Counted from the stretch's first letter, positions 8,642 through 16,424 are shown. The stretch: DNA of 41,824 nucleotides from Lentilactobacillus kisonensis DSM 19906 = JCM 15041 (GCF_001434135.1 NZ_AZEB01000024.1:1-41824); one strand, 5' to 3'. Notes: a model not told the origin generated them from the letters alone. A program made the numbers and translations.

Positions 8642-9631
8642 ATGGTTCAGTTATTAAAGGTCCACGGATCACAAAACCAATTTTTTATTCTTGATCAAAC
8701 CCAGCTCAAAAACAAGCTGTCAGATCAGGAACGAATTGCCCTGGCAAAGCACATTACGGATAAAGACGCCGGCTTATTGCACGGCGCTGATGGCCTGTTA
8801 GTTATTGACGACTCAGACCATGATGGCACCCTAGGCAGTATGGAAGTCATCAACACCGACGGCAGCATCGCTTCAATGTGTGGTAATGGTCTTCGCACCG
8901 TTTCTCGCTACCTAGCGGAGAAGTACGGCAAGGATGAATTCAAGGTTCAAACTCAAGATAGTGACCTGGCAGTTCATAAAGAAGCTGACCTGGCGAATGG
9001 TGTCCCAACGTTTAGCGTTGAAATTTCGCCTGTATCCTTCAACAAGGAGTCATTGCCATTCGATAACTTGGGAGCAGATCAAATTATTAATCAACCCATT
9101 CCTGAATTTGGCGTTGGGGTTCGCTTTACCGCAATTGCCGTCCCTAATCCCCATTTAATCGGCTTTGGTAACTTCAAGACGATGAAACCAGATGGCTTAA
9201 AGGTTTTGGGATCGATGCTAAATAATAAAAATAAATTCTTTCCAGATGGCGTCAACGTCAGCTTTGCAGAAATTCAAGGACCAAATACCTTGTTTGTTCA
9301 AACATTTGAACGGGGCGTTGGCCTGACAAACGCTTGTGGCACTGGCATGTCAGCAGCCAGCTTAGCCTTTTGCATAAACCGGCCAGAATTAGCAAAATTT
9401 GACGAGCTGATCACCGTTTATAATCCAGGCGGTATGGTTAAGACCCGGGTCCATGATGATAATGACCAATACACAATCGACTTAATTGGTAACGCCACGT
9501 TTACTCACAAAGTTGAAATTTCGGAAGATGCTTTGCATAGTAATGACTTAGACGATGCAACTGTGACTGAAACGGGTGAACAGGCCGCCTATGAAACCTT
9601 TGTGGGTGGATTGGATAATGGTAGGTTCTAA
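8642..9631 (+). CDS. dapF: Diaminopimelate epimerase
   Basis: 329 residues from the ATG at 8642, chosen because TTGGAGGA sits 8 nt before it. An in-frame TTG at 8627 lies inside that ribosome site and is rejected. Both catalytic cysteines are present, in MCGNGLRT near 80 and NACGTGMS near 232. It converts LL- to meso-diaminopimelate for peptidoglycan and for LysA. It is longer than the roughly 275 residues of enterobacterial DapF. It lies 32 bp after lysC, in the same operon. A hairpin repeat starts about 9 bp after the stop. Confidence 0.95.
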   Translation: MVQLLKVHGSQNQFFILDQTQLKNKLSDQERIALAKHITDKDAGLLHGADGLLVIDDSDHDGTLGSMEVINTDGSIASMCGNGLRTVSRYLAEKYGKDEFKVQTQDSDLAVHKEADLANGVPTFSVEISPVSFNKESLPFDNLGADQIINQPIPEFGVGVRFTAIAVPNPHLIGFGNFKTMKPDGLKVLGSMLNNKNKFFPDGVNVSFAEIQGPNTLFVQTFERGVGLTNACGTGMSAASLAFCINRPELAKFDELITVYNPGGMVKTRVHDDNDQYTIDLIGNATFTHKVEISEDALHSNDLDDATVTETGEQAAYETFVGGLDNGRF

Positions 9632-9639
9632 ACGGTCAG

Positions 9640-9755
9640 AGTGCGGAACCAAGCGGTTAGAGACTGGAGCCTAAGTTTTCTTCACCAGAAATCCCGGGCT
9701 TAGATTTTTGGTGGAAAAGACTTAGGTGCAAGTCTCTGCTTGGTGGAGCACGTTT
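9640..9755 (+). repeat. Hairpin repeat copy, type B ends, forward
   Basis: Starts GTGCGGAACCAAGCGG and ends CTTGGTGGAGCACGTT, so the base of the stem pairs as GTGC/GCAC. Inner arms TTCACC/GGTGGAA are complementary. Confidence 0.85.
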
Positions 9756-9769
9756 TCTCTATGTTAAAA

Positions 9770-9845
9770 GCGGAAATTCCCGGGTTTGGAATTTTTGATC
9801 GAGGTGCTTATGTGGAGGTTTCTGCCTGACGCAGCTGTCCTAATA
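9770..9845 (+). repeat. Hairpin repeat, right half only
   Basis: Carries only the sequence from near the apex (GGAAATTCCCGGGTTTGG) to the right end GCAGCTGTCCTAAT. The left arm is missing, and it directly follows the full copy at 9640. Confidence 0.8.
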
Positions 9846-9894
9846 AGTGAACTGAGCAAAACCAATTCAAATTATTAATTCTTAAAACAAAATT

Positions 9895-9954
9895 AGCACA
9901 GGAGCATCAATGACGTCTCAATTCTTATCGTCACTGGTGTTCTTGTGCTTTTAT
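9895..9954. terminator. Strong bidirectional hairpin terminator
   Basis: The arms AGCACAGGAGCATCAATGAC (9895-9914) and the segment 9929-9949 form about 21 pairs with three G-U pairs and one mismatch. TTTT follows on plus, and an A-rich flank gives T's on minus. It probably ends the lysC-dapF transcript. It could also be a small RNA hairpin. Confidence 0.65.
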
Positions 9955-10218
9955 GTATGATGTATTACTGCCATAAATTGATTATAAGCAGTAAACTTAA
10001 CTCACGTGAATAAAAATTTTGCACCCAGAAAAGAACTTCACTCACTAATTGTCTGAGTCAGCTGTGAATGTTATTAATTAGATAGGCAATGAGGAACGGA
10101 TGAATATTGATTTAAGTACGTATTATCTTAAAATATTTAATGCAAGTAGGTTGCCTTGATGTGGAAGTAAGTTCATACGAAAAAAATAAGAAGGTGAAAG
10201 TAAGTATTATCTATCGGG
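9955..10218. other. AT-rich spacer, no gene recognised
   Basis: No ORF with a convincing ribosome site, no repeat copy and no terminator seen. An 18-codon ORF from 10100 looks incidental. Confidence 0.4.
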
Positions 10219-10395
10219 ATGACACTTTCGCCAAGCAAAATTAAAGTTCCGGTTTTCAGTAAGACTGTAAAAGTTTCTACTAAGGGTCAGTTTGTAATTC
10301 CTGTTGAAGTTCGCAATTGTTTACAATTACGAGGCGGTGATAAAATTCTGGTTACTCTAAATAGCAATAATGAAGTTGTTGTCAACCACTCCTGA
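10219..10395 (+). pseudogene. PemI/MazE-like antitoxin, N-terminal fragment (AbrB/SpoVT domain)
   Basis: 58 codons with a textbook AbrB-fold signature: VSTKGQFVIPVEVRN, then LRGGDKILV. The frame ends abruptly at 10393-10395 after NEVVV, where insertion-element sequence begins. The missing C-terminal, toxin-binding part resumes at 12070. The reconstructed junction would read about EVVV-KKVPSANDWW, the expected order for a lactobacillal AbrB-type antitoxin. Upstream is a weak ATCGGG ribosome site, so expression is uncertain. The fragment keeps the DNA-binding fold but not the toxin-neutralising tail. Confidence 0.7.
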
Positions 10396-10540
10396 ATAAA
10401 TTTAGGAGCTTGTGAGAATAACCCTTCACGGTGTCACGACCACAATTTGCTTAGATACAGCGATTGCCTGCCAGCAGGTCTTACGTGCTAATTACCAAAG
10501 CCTTTAATGTCCGCAGGTTGCCAGACGGACAAAGCGATTT
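10396..10540 (-). ncRNA. TnpB element right end, candidate omega (guide) RNA
   Basis: The segment downstream of the tnpB stop, between it and the split antitoxin. In IS200/IS605 elements this position encodes the omegaRNA scaffold and transposon end. A CTCCT/AGGAG stem-loop is visible at about 10388-10410, near the insertion boundary. No sequence-level omegaRNA match was possible, so the assignment is positional. Confidence 0.4.
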
Positions 10541-11800
10541 TCAAGCTGTGATTCCTTTTGCTAAGATGTTTTGGGCGGCGTTATGGTCCCGCATATGGTG
10601 GCTATCGCAGGCCGGGCAAGTCCATTCACGGTCGGCCAAGGAAAGTTTCTGCGTATCGCCACTTCCCATAATGAAGTCACAGTTATAACAGGTTTGGGTG
10701 GTATTCCGCGGATTAACGGTGACAAACCTTTTGCCGTACAGCGCCGCTTTATAGGTCAACATACCTAAAAATGTTCGCCAACCAACATCACTAATACTCA
10801 TTGCTAACGCGTGGTTTCGTAACAGATTTTTGCTACGCAACTCTTCGGCAACAACCAAATCGTGGTTCTTGATCAGTGTTGTTGAGACGAGGTGGAGAAA
10901 ATTATTACGGCGATTAGCAATTTGACGCTGAATAGCGGCCACCACCGCGCGTTGCTTCTGATAGTTCTTGGCATCGCGCAATTGTCGGTGTTCTTTCTTG
11001 GCGAGTAATCCTCGGCGTGACAACTTCCGTTGGGCTCGGGCCAATTTACCCTTAACTGATCGATAATAACGAGGATTCGCAATAACGTTACCATTGGAAT
11101 CCGTCAGGAAGTTATCCGTATTCAGGTCAATCCCAATGGACGTCTGCGCCTTACTAGCCGTTTGAACGACGAATGAATGTTGCGAAGCCAGTTGCAAGGA
11201 AACGTAATACCGCCCCGTGGCATCCATGGAAATGGTGACAGTTCCAATCCGAATCCCCGGTTTCCGGGCCAGTAATTTTGCCGGCATACCCCGGAAGCGC
11301 AACCGCCCAAGCTTGGGGAGCTGAATATGCTGGTGATCAAGCAGGCGGACACTTCCATTAGTCATGCCCGGGTGCTTCACTTTTGCTGGGTACAGACAGG
11401 AAGTTTGATACTTTTGTTCAGTTCGTTTGCGATGAAAAACTGGCGTGCCGGCTTGATGAACTGTGCGGAACATTTTCCAGGCCCGCCGATAGTTTTTGAT
11501 GGCATTGGCTTTCATCAAACTATCCAAATCTTTGTCATTCAACCAACCATGGCTATTCGAGATGCCGGTTGCCGGATTTTTAAGGCGCTGTTCCAGGGTT
11601 TGGATGCGTTGCTGCACAATTCCGATCGGGATCTTAACCTGTTTCAACTGATACAGTTCGCGATTCAGGCCGTTCATTTCGTTGTAAATGAAGCGGCTAG
11701 CGTCACTGTTGCATTTGATCAACCGCTTTTGTTGATTGGAGGGGAAAATGCGGACCTTTACCCCGTAATGGTATGGGAGCTGCGCCATTGTTTGACTCAC
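10541..11800 (-). CDS. tnpB: IS200/IS605-family TnpB, RNA-guided nuclease (full length)
   Basis: About 419 residues from the GTG at 11800, chosen because AGGAGGTG lies 8 nt upstream. ATG at 11788 is the alternative. The RuvC-like triad is intact: Asp in GIDLNT near 225, Glu in VVAEELRSKNLL near 320, Asp in MRDHNAAQNIL near 405. The zinc ribbon CYNC...CPAC sits between the last two. TnpB proteins are omegaRNA-guided DNA endonucleases that help retain the element. Its tnpA partner is reduced to remnants upstream, so the element looks immobile on its own. It is inserted in an antitoxin gene. Confidence 0.92.
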   Translation of the reverse strand: MSQTMAQLPYHYGVKVRIFPSNQQKRLIKCNSDASRFIYNEMNGLNRELYQLKQVKIPIGIVQQRIQTLEQRLKNPATGISNSHGWLNDKDLDSLMKANAIKNYRRAWKMFRTVHQAGTPVFHRKRTEQKYQTSCLYPAKVKHPGMTNGSVRLLDHQHIQLPKLGRLRFRGMPAKLLARKPGIRIGTVTISMDATGRYYVSLQLASQHSFVVQTASKAQTSIGIDLNTDNFLTDSNGNVIANPRYYRSVKGKLARAQRKLSRRGLLAKKEHRQLRDAKNYQKQRAVVAAIQRQIANRRNNFLHLVSTTLIKNHDLVVAEELRSKNLLRNHALAMSISDVGWRTFLGMLTYKAALYGKRFVTVNPRNTTQTCYNCDFIMGSGDTQKLSLADREWTCPACDSHHMRDHNAAQNILAKGITA

Positions 11801-11820
11801 GTAGCTTTCACCTCCTAAAC

Positions 11821-11866
11821 ATGTTATCCTAATTATATCATATGAGAAGATCATTAATGATAACAT
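11821..11866 (-). promoter_or_regulatory. tnpB promoter with extended -10 and inverted repeats
   Basis: On minus an extended -10 TGATATAAT precedes the ribosome site. It lies between ATGTTATC (11821-11828) and its inverse GATAACAT (11859-11866), and a perfect palindrome ATCATTAATGAT covers 11850-11861. The same TGATATAAT occurs before the second tnpB. Confidence 0.5.
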
Positions 11867-11898
11867 TGTCTATGAATGGGGCGATGGGAGGATAACCT

Positions 11899-11993
11899 AT
11901 GAGTAATAAAAAGCAACCTTTGGCTGAAGACATTTCGGTAATATGAGCAAAGAAGTGGTCGAACGGTATATTGACGACCAGCGTAATCGATGA
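11899..11993 (+). pseudogene. Probable internally deleted tnpA (Y1 transposase) remnant
   Basis: Two short frames. MSNKKQPLAEDISV, with a good GGGAGG site, looks like a real gene start (11899-11946). An overlapping frame reads SKEVVERYIDDQRNR then stop (11943-11993), resembling the KYIE-Q C-terminal end of IS200/IS605 TnpA proteins. A divergent tnpA next to tnpB is a usual IS605 layout. The HUH motif and catalytic Tyr region would have been in the deleted middle. Assignment is from context and partial similarity only. Confidence 0.4.
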
Positions 11994-12027
11994 TGACCAG
12001 GCTCTTCAGTGTTAGCTATGGGCATTC

Positions 12028-12052
12028 ATCTCCCTGGTTGAAACCAGGAGAT
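12028..12052. repeat. Subterminal hairpin of the TnpB element (left end)
   Basis: ATCTCCCTGGTT GAA ACCAGGAGAT forms a tight stem-loop just inside the insertion boundary (about 12070). It lies between GGCATTC and TTTCTGCC, the style of IS200/IS605 ends in lactic acid bacteria. Confidence 0.6.
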
Positions 12053-12069
12053 TTCTGCCGAATTTTTAA

Positions 12070-12207
12070 TTAAAAAAGGTTCCCTCAGCTAACGACTGGT
12101 GGCAACTGTTTAAAAACGTTCCAGTTGAAAGGGTTGACTTAGACGAAAATGGGCACTATGATCCCAAAAAATCGCCAAACTTTGACAACTGGATGCGGAA
12201 TGGTTAA
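12070..12207 (+). pseudogene. PemI/MazE-like antitoxin, C-terminal fragment
   Basis: In-frame codons read KKVPSANDWWQLFKNVP and, after a short acidic stretch, DENGHYDPKKSPNFDNWM before a TAA at 12205-12207. There is no start codon with a ribosome site, and a stop precedes the frame at 12067. With the AbrB fragment at 10219-10395 it makes one antitoxin of about 100 residues. The acidic/aromatic tail is the kind of segment that binds a MazF/PemK toxin. The stop overlaps the toxin start (TAATG). Confidence 0.65.
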
Positions 12208-12560
12208 TGGTACAATGTAGCTCAATGGACATTTTCATTGCTCAGGTTCCCTTCACCGACGAAGATCAAGTAAAAGTCTGACCAGCCCTGGTACTGGGTC
12301 TAAATAACAACTATGTAATATTGCTAAAAATAACTTCTAAATATCAGAACAAATCGTCATCCAACCGACAATATTACTATAAGATTATGGATTGGCAACA
12401 GGCTAATCTATCGGCTCCTTCTTATATTGATGTTCATCAACAATACGCTGTTAGTCAGAAGCAAATTTTAAGCCACCAACCGATTGGTAAACTGACCACA
12501 GTGGATGTCGTTCACTTAAATGAGTTTGTCCAGAAGCTTAGACAAGCTAAATTACTATAA
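12207..12560 (+). pseudogene. PemK/MazF-family toxin with premature stop
   Basis: A 117-codon frame starts at ATG 12207, overlapping the antitoxin stop by one base. It begins MVQCSSMDIFIAQVPF and continues DEDQVKV-stop-PALVLGL. Codon 25 (12279-12281) is TGA where the family has Arg (RPALVL), one base from CGA. The rest is open to 12560: KITSKYQ, YYYKIMDWQQANLSAPSYID, PIGKLT, as in MazF/PemK C-termini. The toxin is an mRNA endoribonuclease in intact systems. Here it should be inactive unless read-through or a TTG restart at 12321 makes a fragment without the RPALVL region. Confidence 0.75.
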
Positions 12561-12572
12561 GAAATTCTAAGT

Positions 12573-12598
12573 GCTACTCTATGATGAGTAGCTTTTTT
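12573..12598 (+). terminator. Terminator of the toxin-antitoxin module
   Basis: GCTACTC, loop TATGAT, GAGTAGC, then TTTTTT, 12 bp after the toxin frame. Confidence 0.8.
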
Positions 12599-12712
12599 GC
12601 ATCAAAAATTTCTTCATGTTTTTAACAAATGGTAGTTCTAATGGAAAGAACCTGATCACTGCTTACAGGCAATTCGAAAAGATTCTAATTAAATTGTGGT
12701 TGTTCTCCCTTG

Positions 12713-12738
12713 CATAGATTAGAATCGCTCCATTCACT
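12713..12738 (-). repeat. Relic of a hairpin repeat, core deleted
   Basis: TAGATTAGAATCGCTCC is directly joined to ATTCACTC. These match the two outermost ends of reverse-oriented copies with the middle lost. Confidence 0.4.
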
Positions 12739-12940
12739 CTTTTTTCCACACTTCTGCCACCAACTGATTTGCCATCACCTTACATATCAGCTCAATCAAT
12801 TGGTCCTGCATATACTTTGTCGCGTCAAAATCAACCGGGTGGCCGTTGACTTTTGTGAGCTTTAGCTTGTCCGTTTCAATTTTGATATTATACTTCGCAA
12901 ATGTCTCGACAATCGCGCGCAGTTTGTGTTCGTTCATCAT
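12734..12940 (-). CDS. Small protein of unknown function
   Basis: 68 residues, charged and probably helical, with no membrane segment or recognised motif. It starts ATGATG after AGGAGGCC, a strong ribosome site, and begins 2 bp after the stop of the 196-residue gene upstream, so the two form an operon. Its stop lies in or beside a repeat relic. Not recognised. Confidence 0.6.
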   Translation of the reverse strand: MMNEHKLRAIVETFAKYNIKIETDKLKLTKVNGHPVDFDATKYMQDQLIELICKVMANQLVAEVWKKE

Positions 12941-12942
12941 GC

Positions 12943-13533
12943 TTACTGGCCTCCTAATCGCAACTTAAGCCGCCATTCGTCTTGGCGCACTTGATTTTCC
13001 TTCACACGCAAATCCATATATGGCGTTACTGCTAGCAAAAAATCCTTAACCTGCTCATAATGCTGCTTACTGGAAAAATAATGGTTGGCTTTTCTTTGGG
13101 AGAGCTTATCAATTTTTGCCTGTAATTCTGCAAGATAATGTTCAACCAGCTGAATTGTATTTTCACGGATACTTGCAATCTGGGCAATCTTTTCATCCAT
13201 AGGATCTTCAATTTCCAATTCCTCGGCTAACCTAAAATCATTCAACCGTTTAGAATCAACGTTCAACAACTCAATTTCGTTATTTGAAACGACCTTCTCA
13301 AATTCATCAATGTTAGTTTTAACCAAATAACCAGGTAAATCACCATTAGCCTTTACCAGTAACTGAGCCGTTCTGGTAATACCATCGCCAAATTTAATAT
13401 GGATAACAAAATTCTTTTTACCAATATAATTAACGTTATCCAAAATCAATTGCGGATTGTTTGTCACTACGGGTCCTAGCGCGAAATATTTAGTATGTTT
13501 AATTGTCAAAATTTGTCCAAAATGAGGTTCCAT
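12943..13533 (-). CDS. Protein of unknown function, coiled-coil C-terminal half
   Basis: 196 residues. The N-terminal half (about 1-100) looks like a small beta-rich domain (FGQILTIKHTKYFALGPVV). From about 105 it turns into charged helices with heptad-like spacing (NTIQLVEHYLAELQAKIDKL). There is no signal peptide or membrane segment. The start has TAGGAGATAGCC before ATG. First gene of a two-gene operon with the 68-residue gene. Not recognised; placement beside a decayed toxin-antitoxin and repeats suggests accessory DNA. Confidence 0.65.
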   Translation of the reverse strand: MEPHFGQILTIKHTKYFALGPVVTNNPQLILDNVNYIGKKNFVIHIKFGDGITRTAQLLVKANGDLPGYLVKTNIDEFEKVVSNNEIELLNVDSKRLNDFRLAEELEIEDPMDEKIAQIASIRENTIQLVEHYLAELQAKIDKLSQRKANHYFSSKQHYEQVKDFLLAVTPYMDLRVKENQVRQDEWRLKLRLGGQ

Positions 13534-13553
13534 GGCTATCTCCTAAAAAATAA

Positions 13554-13674
13554 GTGAGCGGAACAAAGCGTTAGAGATCGGAGAGTAAGTCTCCGCTACC
13601 AGGAATCCCCGAGCTTGGGATTTTTGGTAGTGGTGCTTACGCGCAGATCTCTGCTTTGCGCAGCTGTCCTGTTA
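13554..13674 (+). repeat. Hairpin repeat copy, forward
   Basis: Begins GTGAGCGGAAC and ends CAGCTGTCCTGTT. Inner arms CGCTACCAG / GGTAGTGG pair with one G-U; outer arms AGAGATCGG / CAGATCTCT differ from other copies but still pair. Confidence 0.85.
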
Positions 13675-13675
13675 A

Positions 13676-13797
13676 GTGAGCGGAGCAGAGCGATTAGAAG
13701 TCGGAGCATAAGTCTCCTCGGGTGGAAATCCCTGGGCTTGGGATTTTTACCCGAGGTGCTTATGTGCAGACTTCTGCTCTGTGCAGCTGTCCTAACA
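13676..13797 (+). repeat. Hairpin repeat copy, forward, tandem with previous
   Basis: Begins GTGAGCGGAGCAGAGCG and ends CTCTGTGCAGCTGTCCTAA. Inner arms TCGGGT/ACCCGA pair. One base separates it from the copy at 13554-13674. Confidence 0.85.
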
Positions 13798-13883
13798 AGC
13801 AAAAAAGTCAATAAGTTCATTGTATAACGCACCAATTCTCATGTACATCTTCTTTTCAGGCTGGAGCTCAATTAGATATCAAG

Positions 13884-13889
13884 TATAAT
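13884..13889 (+). promoter_or_regulatory. Candidate -10 for the helicase gene
   Basis: TATAAT, with no clear -35. A start here would put the hairpin repeat at 13898-14017 in the helicase mRNA leader. Confidence 0.3.
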
Positions 13890-13897
13890 GGAAATTA

Positions 13898-14017
13898 GTG
13901 AGCGAAACAAAGCGCTTAGAAAGCGGAGCCTAAGTGACTCCTGTCGAAAGCCGTGGTTTTCGGCTTTTGGCAGGAGTGGCTTAGGTGCAGTTTTCTGCTT
14001 TGCGCAGCTGTCCTATA
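13898..14017 (+). repeat. Hairpin repeat copy, forward, in the helicase leader
   Basis: Begins GTGAGCGAAAC and ends CAGCTGTCCTATA. Apex arms are unusual (GAAAGCC/GGCTTTT), and inner arms CTCCTGTC/GGCAGGAG pair. It ends 47 bp before the helicase start. Confidence 0.85.
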
Positions 14018-14063
14018 ATAGCAAAAAACGAGCTTCAACAAACGTAGATTGGAAGGAGAAAGC

Positions 14064-16424
14064 ATGGCTGTTCATCAAATTGGCATTCGCGAACTAGTTG
14101 AATTTTTACTGCGGACCGGCGACCTTAGTCCAGTTGTTACTAGCGAAAACACCGCCCAAGAAGGCAGCCGGATTCACCGAAAAATCCAACGAAGCCGCCC
14201 CACAACTTATCAATCAGAGGTTGCCCTCAAAACGACTATTAAGTATGAAAACGATGATTACGTCATTAGTGGACGTGCGGACGGTATTGATAACCATGAT
14301 GACAAGGTCCTAATCGAAGAAATCAAGACCTCCGACTTAGAATACGATACAATCCCACAGTCCACATTGACGCTGTATTGGGGCCAGGTTAAAGTTTATG
14401 CCTACATCGTCATGCATGATCAGCAGCTCGATTCGCTCGCCATGCAGCTCACTTACGTCCAAACGCCCGATGAACTCATTACCACTAAGCAGCAAACCAT
14501 TACAAAGGATGAGGCCGATGACTTTTTTAACAACCTCATCAAGGAATATGAAGGATGGATTAAGCTGCGTCGTGAGCTTGACGATCGCCGGGTATCATCT
14601 TCAAAGCAGCTCAAATTTCCATTTGAAAATTACCGGCCAGGCCAGCATCTTTTAGCTACTAACGTCTATAAAGCAATCATGCTGGAAAAGCACCTATTTG
14701 TTGAAGCCCCAACTGGTACTGGCAAAACCATTTCAACTCTTTTCCCAGCCATTAAATCAATGGGTGAACAACTTATCAGCCGGATTTTTTATTTTACCGC
14801 CAAGCAAAGCACCCGTCACGTCGCCGAGAACACGATCGCGATTATGAGCAAAACGGGCCTCAACTTGAAGAGTATCACCCTCACTGCTAAGGATAAAATC
14901 ACCTTTCCAGAAGAAAAAGACGTCCCCCCAGAGGAAAATCCCTACATGGTTGGCTACTACGATCGCGTCCGCCCTGCCATTAAGGATTTAATTGAACACG
15001 TCGATCAAATCACCAAGGAAACCATCCAGCAATACGCAAAAAAGCATACCGTGGATCCATTTGAATATTCACTAGACGTCAGCTTATTTTGTGACGTGAT
15101 TATCTGTGATTACAATTACTTATTTGACCCACAAGTCCACCTTCAACGCTTTTTCTCTCTACCCGATAAGCAAAACTGCTTTTTGATCGATGAAGTTCAT
15201 AACCTCGTCCAACGATCGCGGGAGATGTATTCTGCAACCCTACAATCAGGGCCAATCGACCCGCTGCTTAAACTGCTTGCCCATAACAAAGCGGCTAACG
15301 CAAAGGTTATCAGCAAGCTCAAATCGTTGAAACGCTCGTTTAAGCGCTACAGTAAAGACACTGCGGCAACCGTTGACAAGCAAATTGCTCAACTTGCGCC
15401 GCTCGATAATTTTAATAAGACACTAGGAGACTTAATTGAAGTAACCCATCAGTGGCTTGCAACCCAGCCACCAAGCGATACAGTCGACGCAGTGGTCGAT
15501 TATTATTTCCAATGTCGCAGCTATTACTTAATTAGCCAATTTTACGATGACACCTACCGCACCCGAATCATCATTGACGGCAACCAAATCAGCTTTCGAC
15601 AATTTTGCATGGATCCTAGTAATCAGCTCAAGGAAAGCCTCAACCTGGGACGAGCGGCGATTTTATTTTCAGCCACGCTCAGCCCAATCAACTATTACCA
15701 ACGGGTCTTGGGCAATGAAGCTGATAGTCTTTGCATGATTTCTGACTCATCGTTTCCACCAAAAAACTGTCAGGTGATTATCGCCAATAATATCAATACC
15801 CGCTACGCCAACCGGCAAAATAGTGTTGAGCCAATTTGTGATACAATTTATACGATGATTTCACAACAAACTGGTCATTACCTGGTCTTTTTCCCGTCAA
15901 TGACTTATCTGAATTTGGTATTAAACCAATTTGTGACTAGCCATCCAGATATTACCGTCCTCAATCAAAAACCAGACATGGACAACGCCGCCCGTCAAGA
16001 TTTTCTCGACCAATTTCGAAATGCGGATGGCCAAACTAAGGTCGGCTTCGCCTTACTTGGCGGAATTTTTTCTGAAGGAATTGACCTTAAAAATGATGCC
16101 CTCATTGGCGTTGGCATCGTCAGTGTTGGCCTTCCAGGAATCAATGCTGAATCCGATTTAATCCGTGACTATTTCGACCAACTCAACGGTCAGGGATTTT
16201 CATTTGCCTACCAATTGCCCGGTTTTAATAACGTTAGTCAAGCCGCTGGCCGGGTAATCCGTACCGATGACGATAAGGGCGTGATTGTACTGATGGATCA
16301 ACGTTTCAACCAAACGCGTTATCGACAAATTTTCCCTAAAAATTGGCAAAACATCAAGGTCTCAAACACAACCCCCCAGTTAAAAAATCTACTACAATCA
16401 TTCTGGAAAAACGGGAATGTTTAG
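14064..16424 (+). CDS. PD-(D/E)XK nuclease - XPD/DinG-like helicase
   Basis: 786 residues from ATG 14064 (GGAAGGAGAAAGC before it; TTG 14049 rejected). N-terminal RecB/Cas4-like nuclease: EGSRIHRKI, GRADGID, the E-x-K in IEEIKTS near 85-90, and QVKVYAYI near 107-115. Superfamily 2 helicase motifs follow: EAPTGTGKT near 215, DEVH in LIDEVHNLVQ, LFSATLSP, and QAAGRVIRTDDD at the end. It probably unwinds and trims DNA in repair. The iron-sulfur segment of XPD/DinG proteins is recognisable (GYYDRVRPAI ... DPFEYSLD) but its cysteines are gone. It overlaps the next long frame by a few bases, but the real FAH start is about 90 bp downstream. Confidence 0.88.
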   Translation: MAVHQIGIRELVEFLLRTGDLSPVVTSENTAQEGSRIHRKIQRSRPTTYQSEVALKTTIKYENDDYVISGRADGIDNHDDKVLIEEIKTSDLEYDTIPQSTLTLYWGQVKVYAYIVMHDQQLDSLAMQLTYVQTPDELITTKQQTITKDEADDFFNNLIKEYEGWIKLRRELDDRRVSSSKQLKFPFENYRPGQHLLATNVYKAIMLEKHLFVEAPTGTGKTISTLFPAIKSMGEQLISRIFYFTAKQSTRHVAENTIAIMSKTGLNLKSITLTAKDKITFPEEKDVPPEENPYMVGYYDRVRPAIKDLIEHVDQITKETIQQYAKKHTVDPFEYSLDVSLFCDVIICDYNYLFDPQVHLQRFFSLPDKQNCFLIDEVHNLVQRSREMYSATLQSGPIDPLLKLLAHNKAANAKVISKLKSLKRSFKRYSKDTAATVDKQIAQLAPLDNFNKTLGDLIEVTHQWLATQPPSDTVDAVVDYYFQCRSYYLISQFYDDTYRTRIIIDGNQISFRQFCMDPSNQLKESLNLGRAAILFSATLSPINYYQRVLGNEADSLCMISDSSFPPKNCQVIIANNINTRYANRQNSVEPICDTIYTMISQQTGHYLVFFPSMTYLNLVLNQFVTSHPDITVLNQKPDMDNAARQDFLDQFRNADGQTKVGFALLGGIFSEGIDLKNDALIGVGIVSVGLPGINAESDLIRDYFDQLNGQGFSFAYQLPGFNNVSQAAGRVIRTDDDKGVIVLMDQRFNQTRYRQIFPKNWQNIKVSNTTPQLKNLLQSFWKNGNV

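Noticed and set aside
10100-10156. 18-codon ORF before the antitoxin fragment
   Set aside because: Too short, no family sign, may be chance.
11327-11818. 163-codon plus-strand frame
   Set aside because: Antisense to tnpB, whose catalytic motifs are all intact; no ribosome site.
13554-14017. Three closely spaced palindromic repeats as a CRISPR array
   Set aside because: Units are about 120 bp, vary in stem sequence, and lack uniform 20-40 bp spacers and any cas gene.
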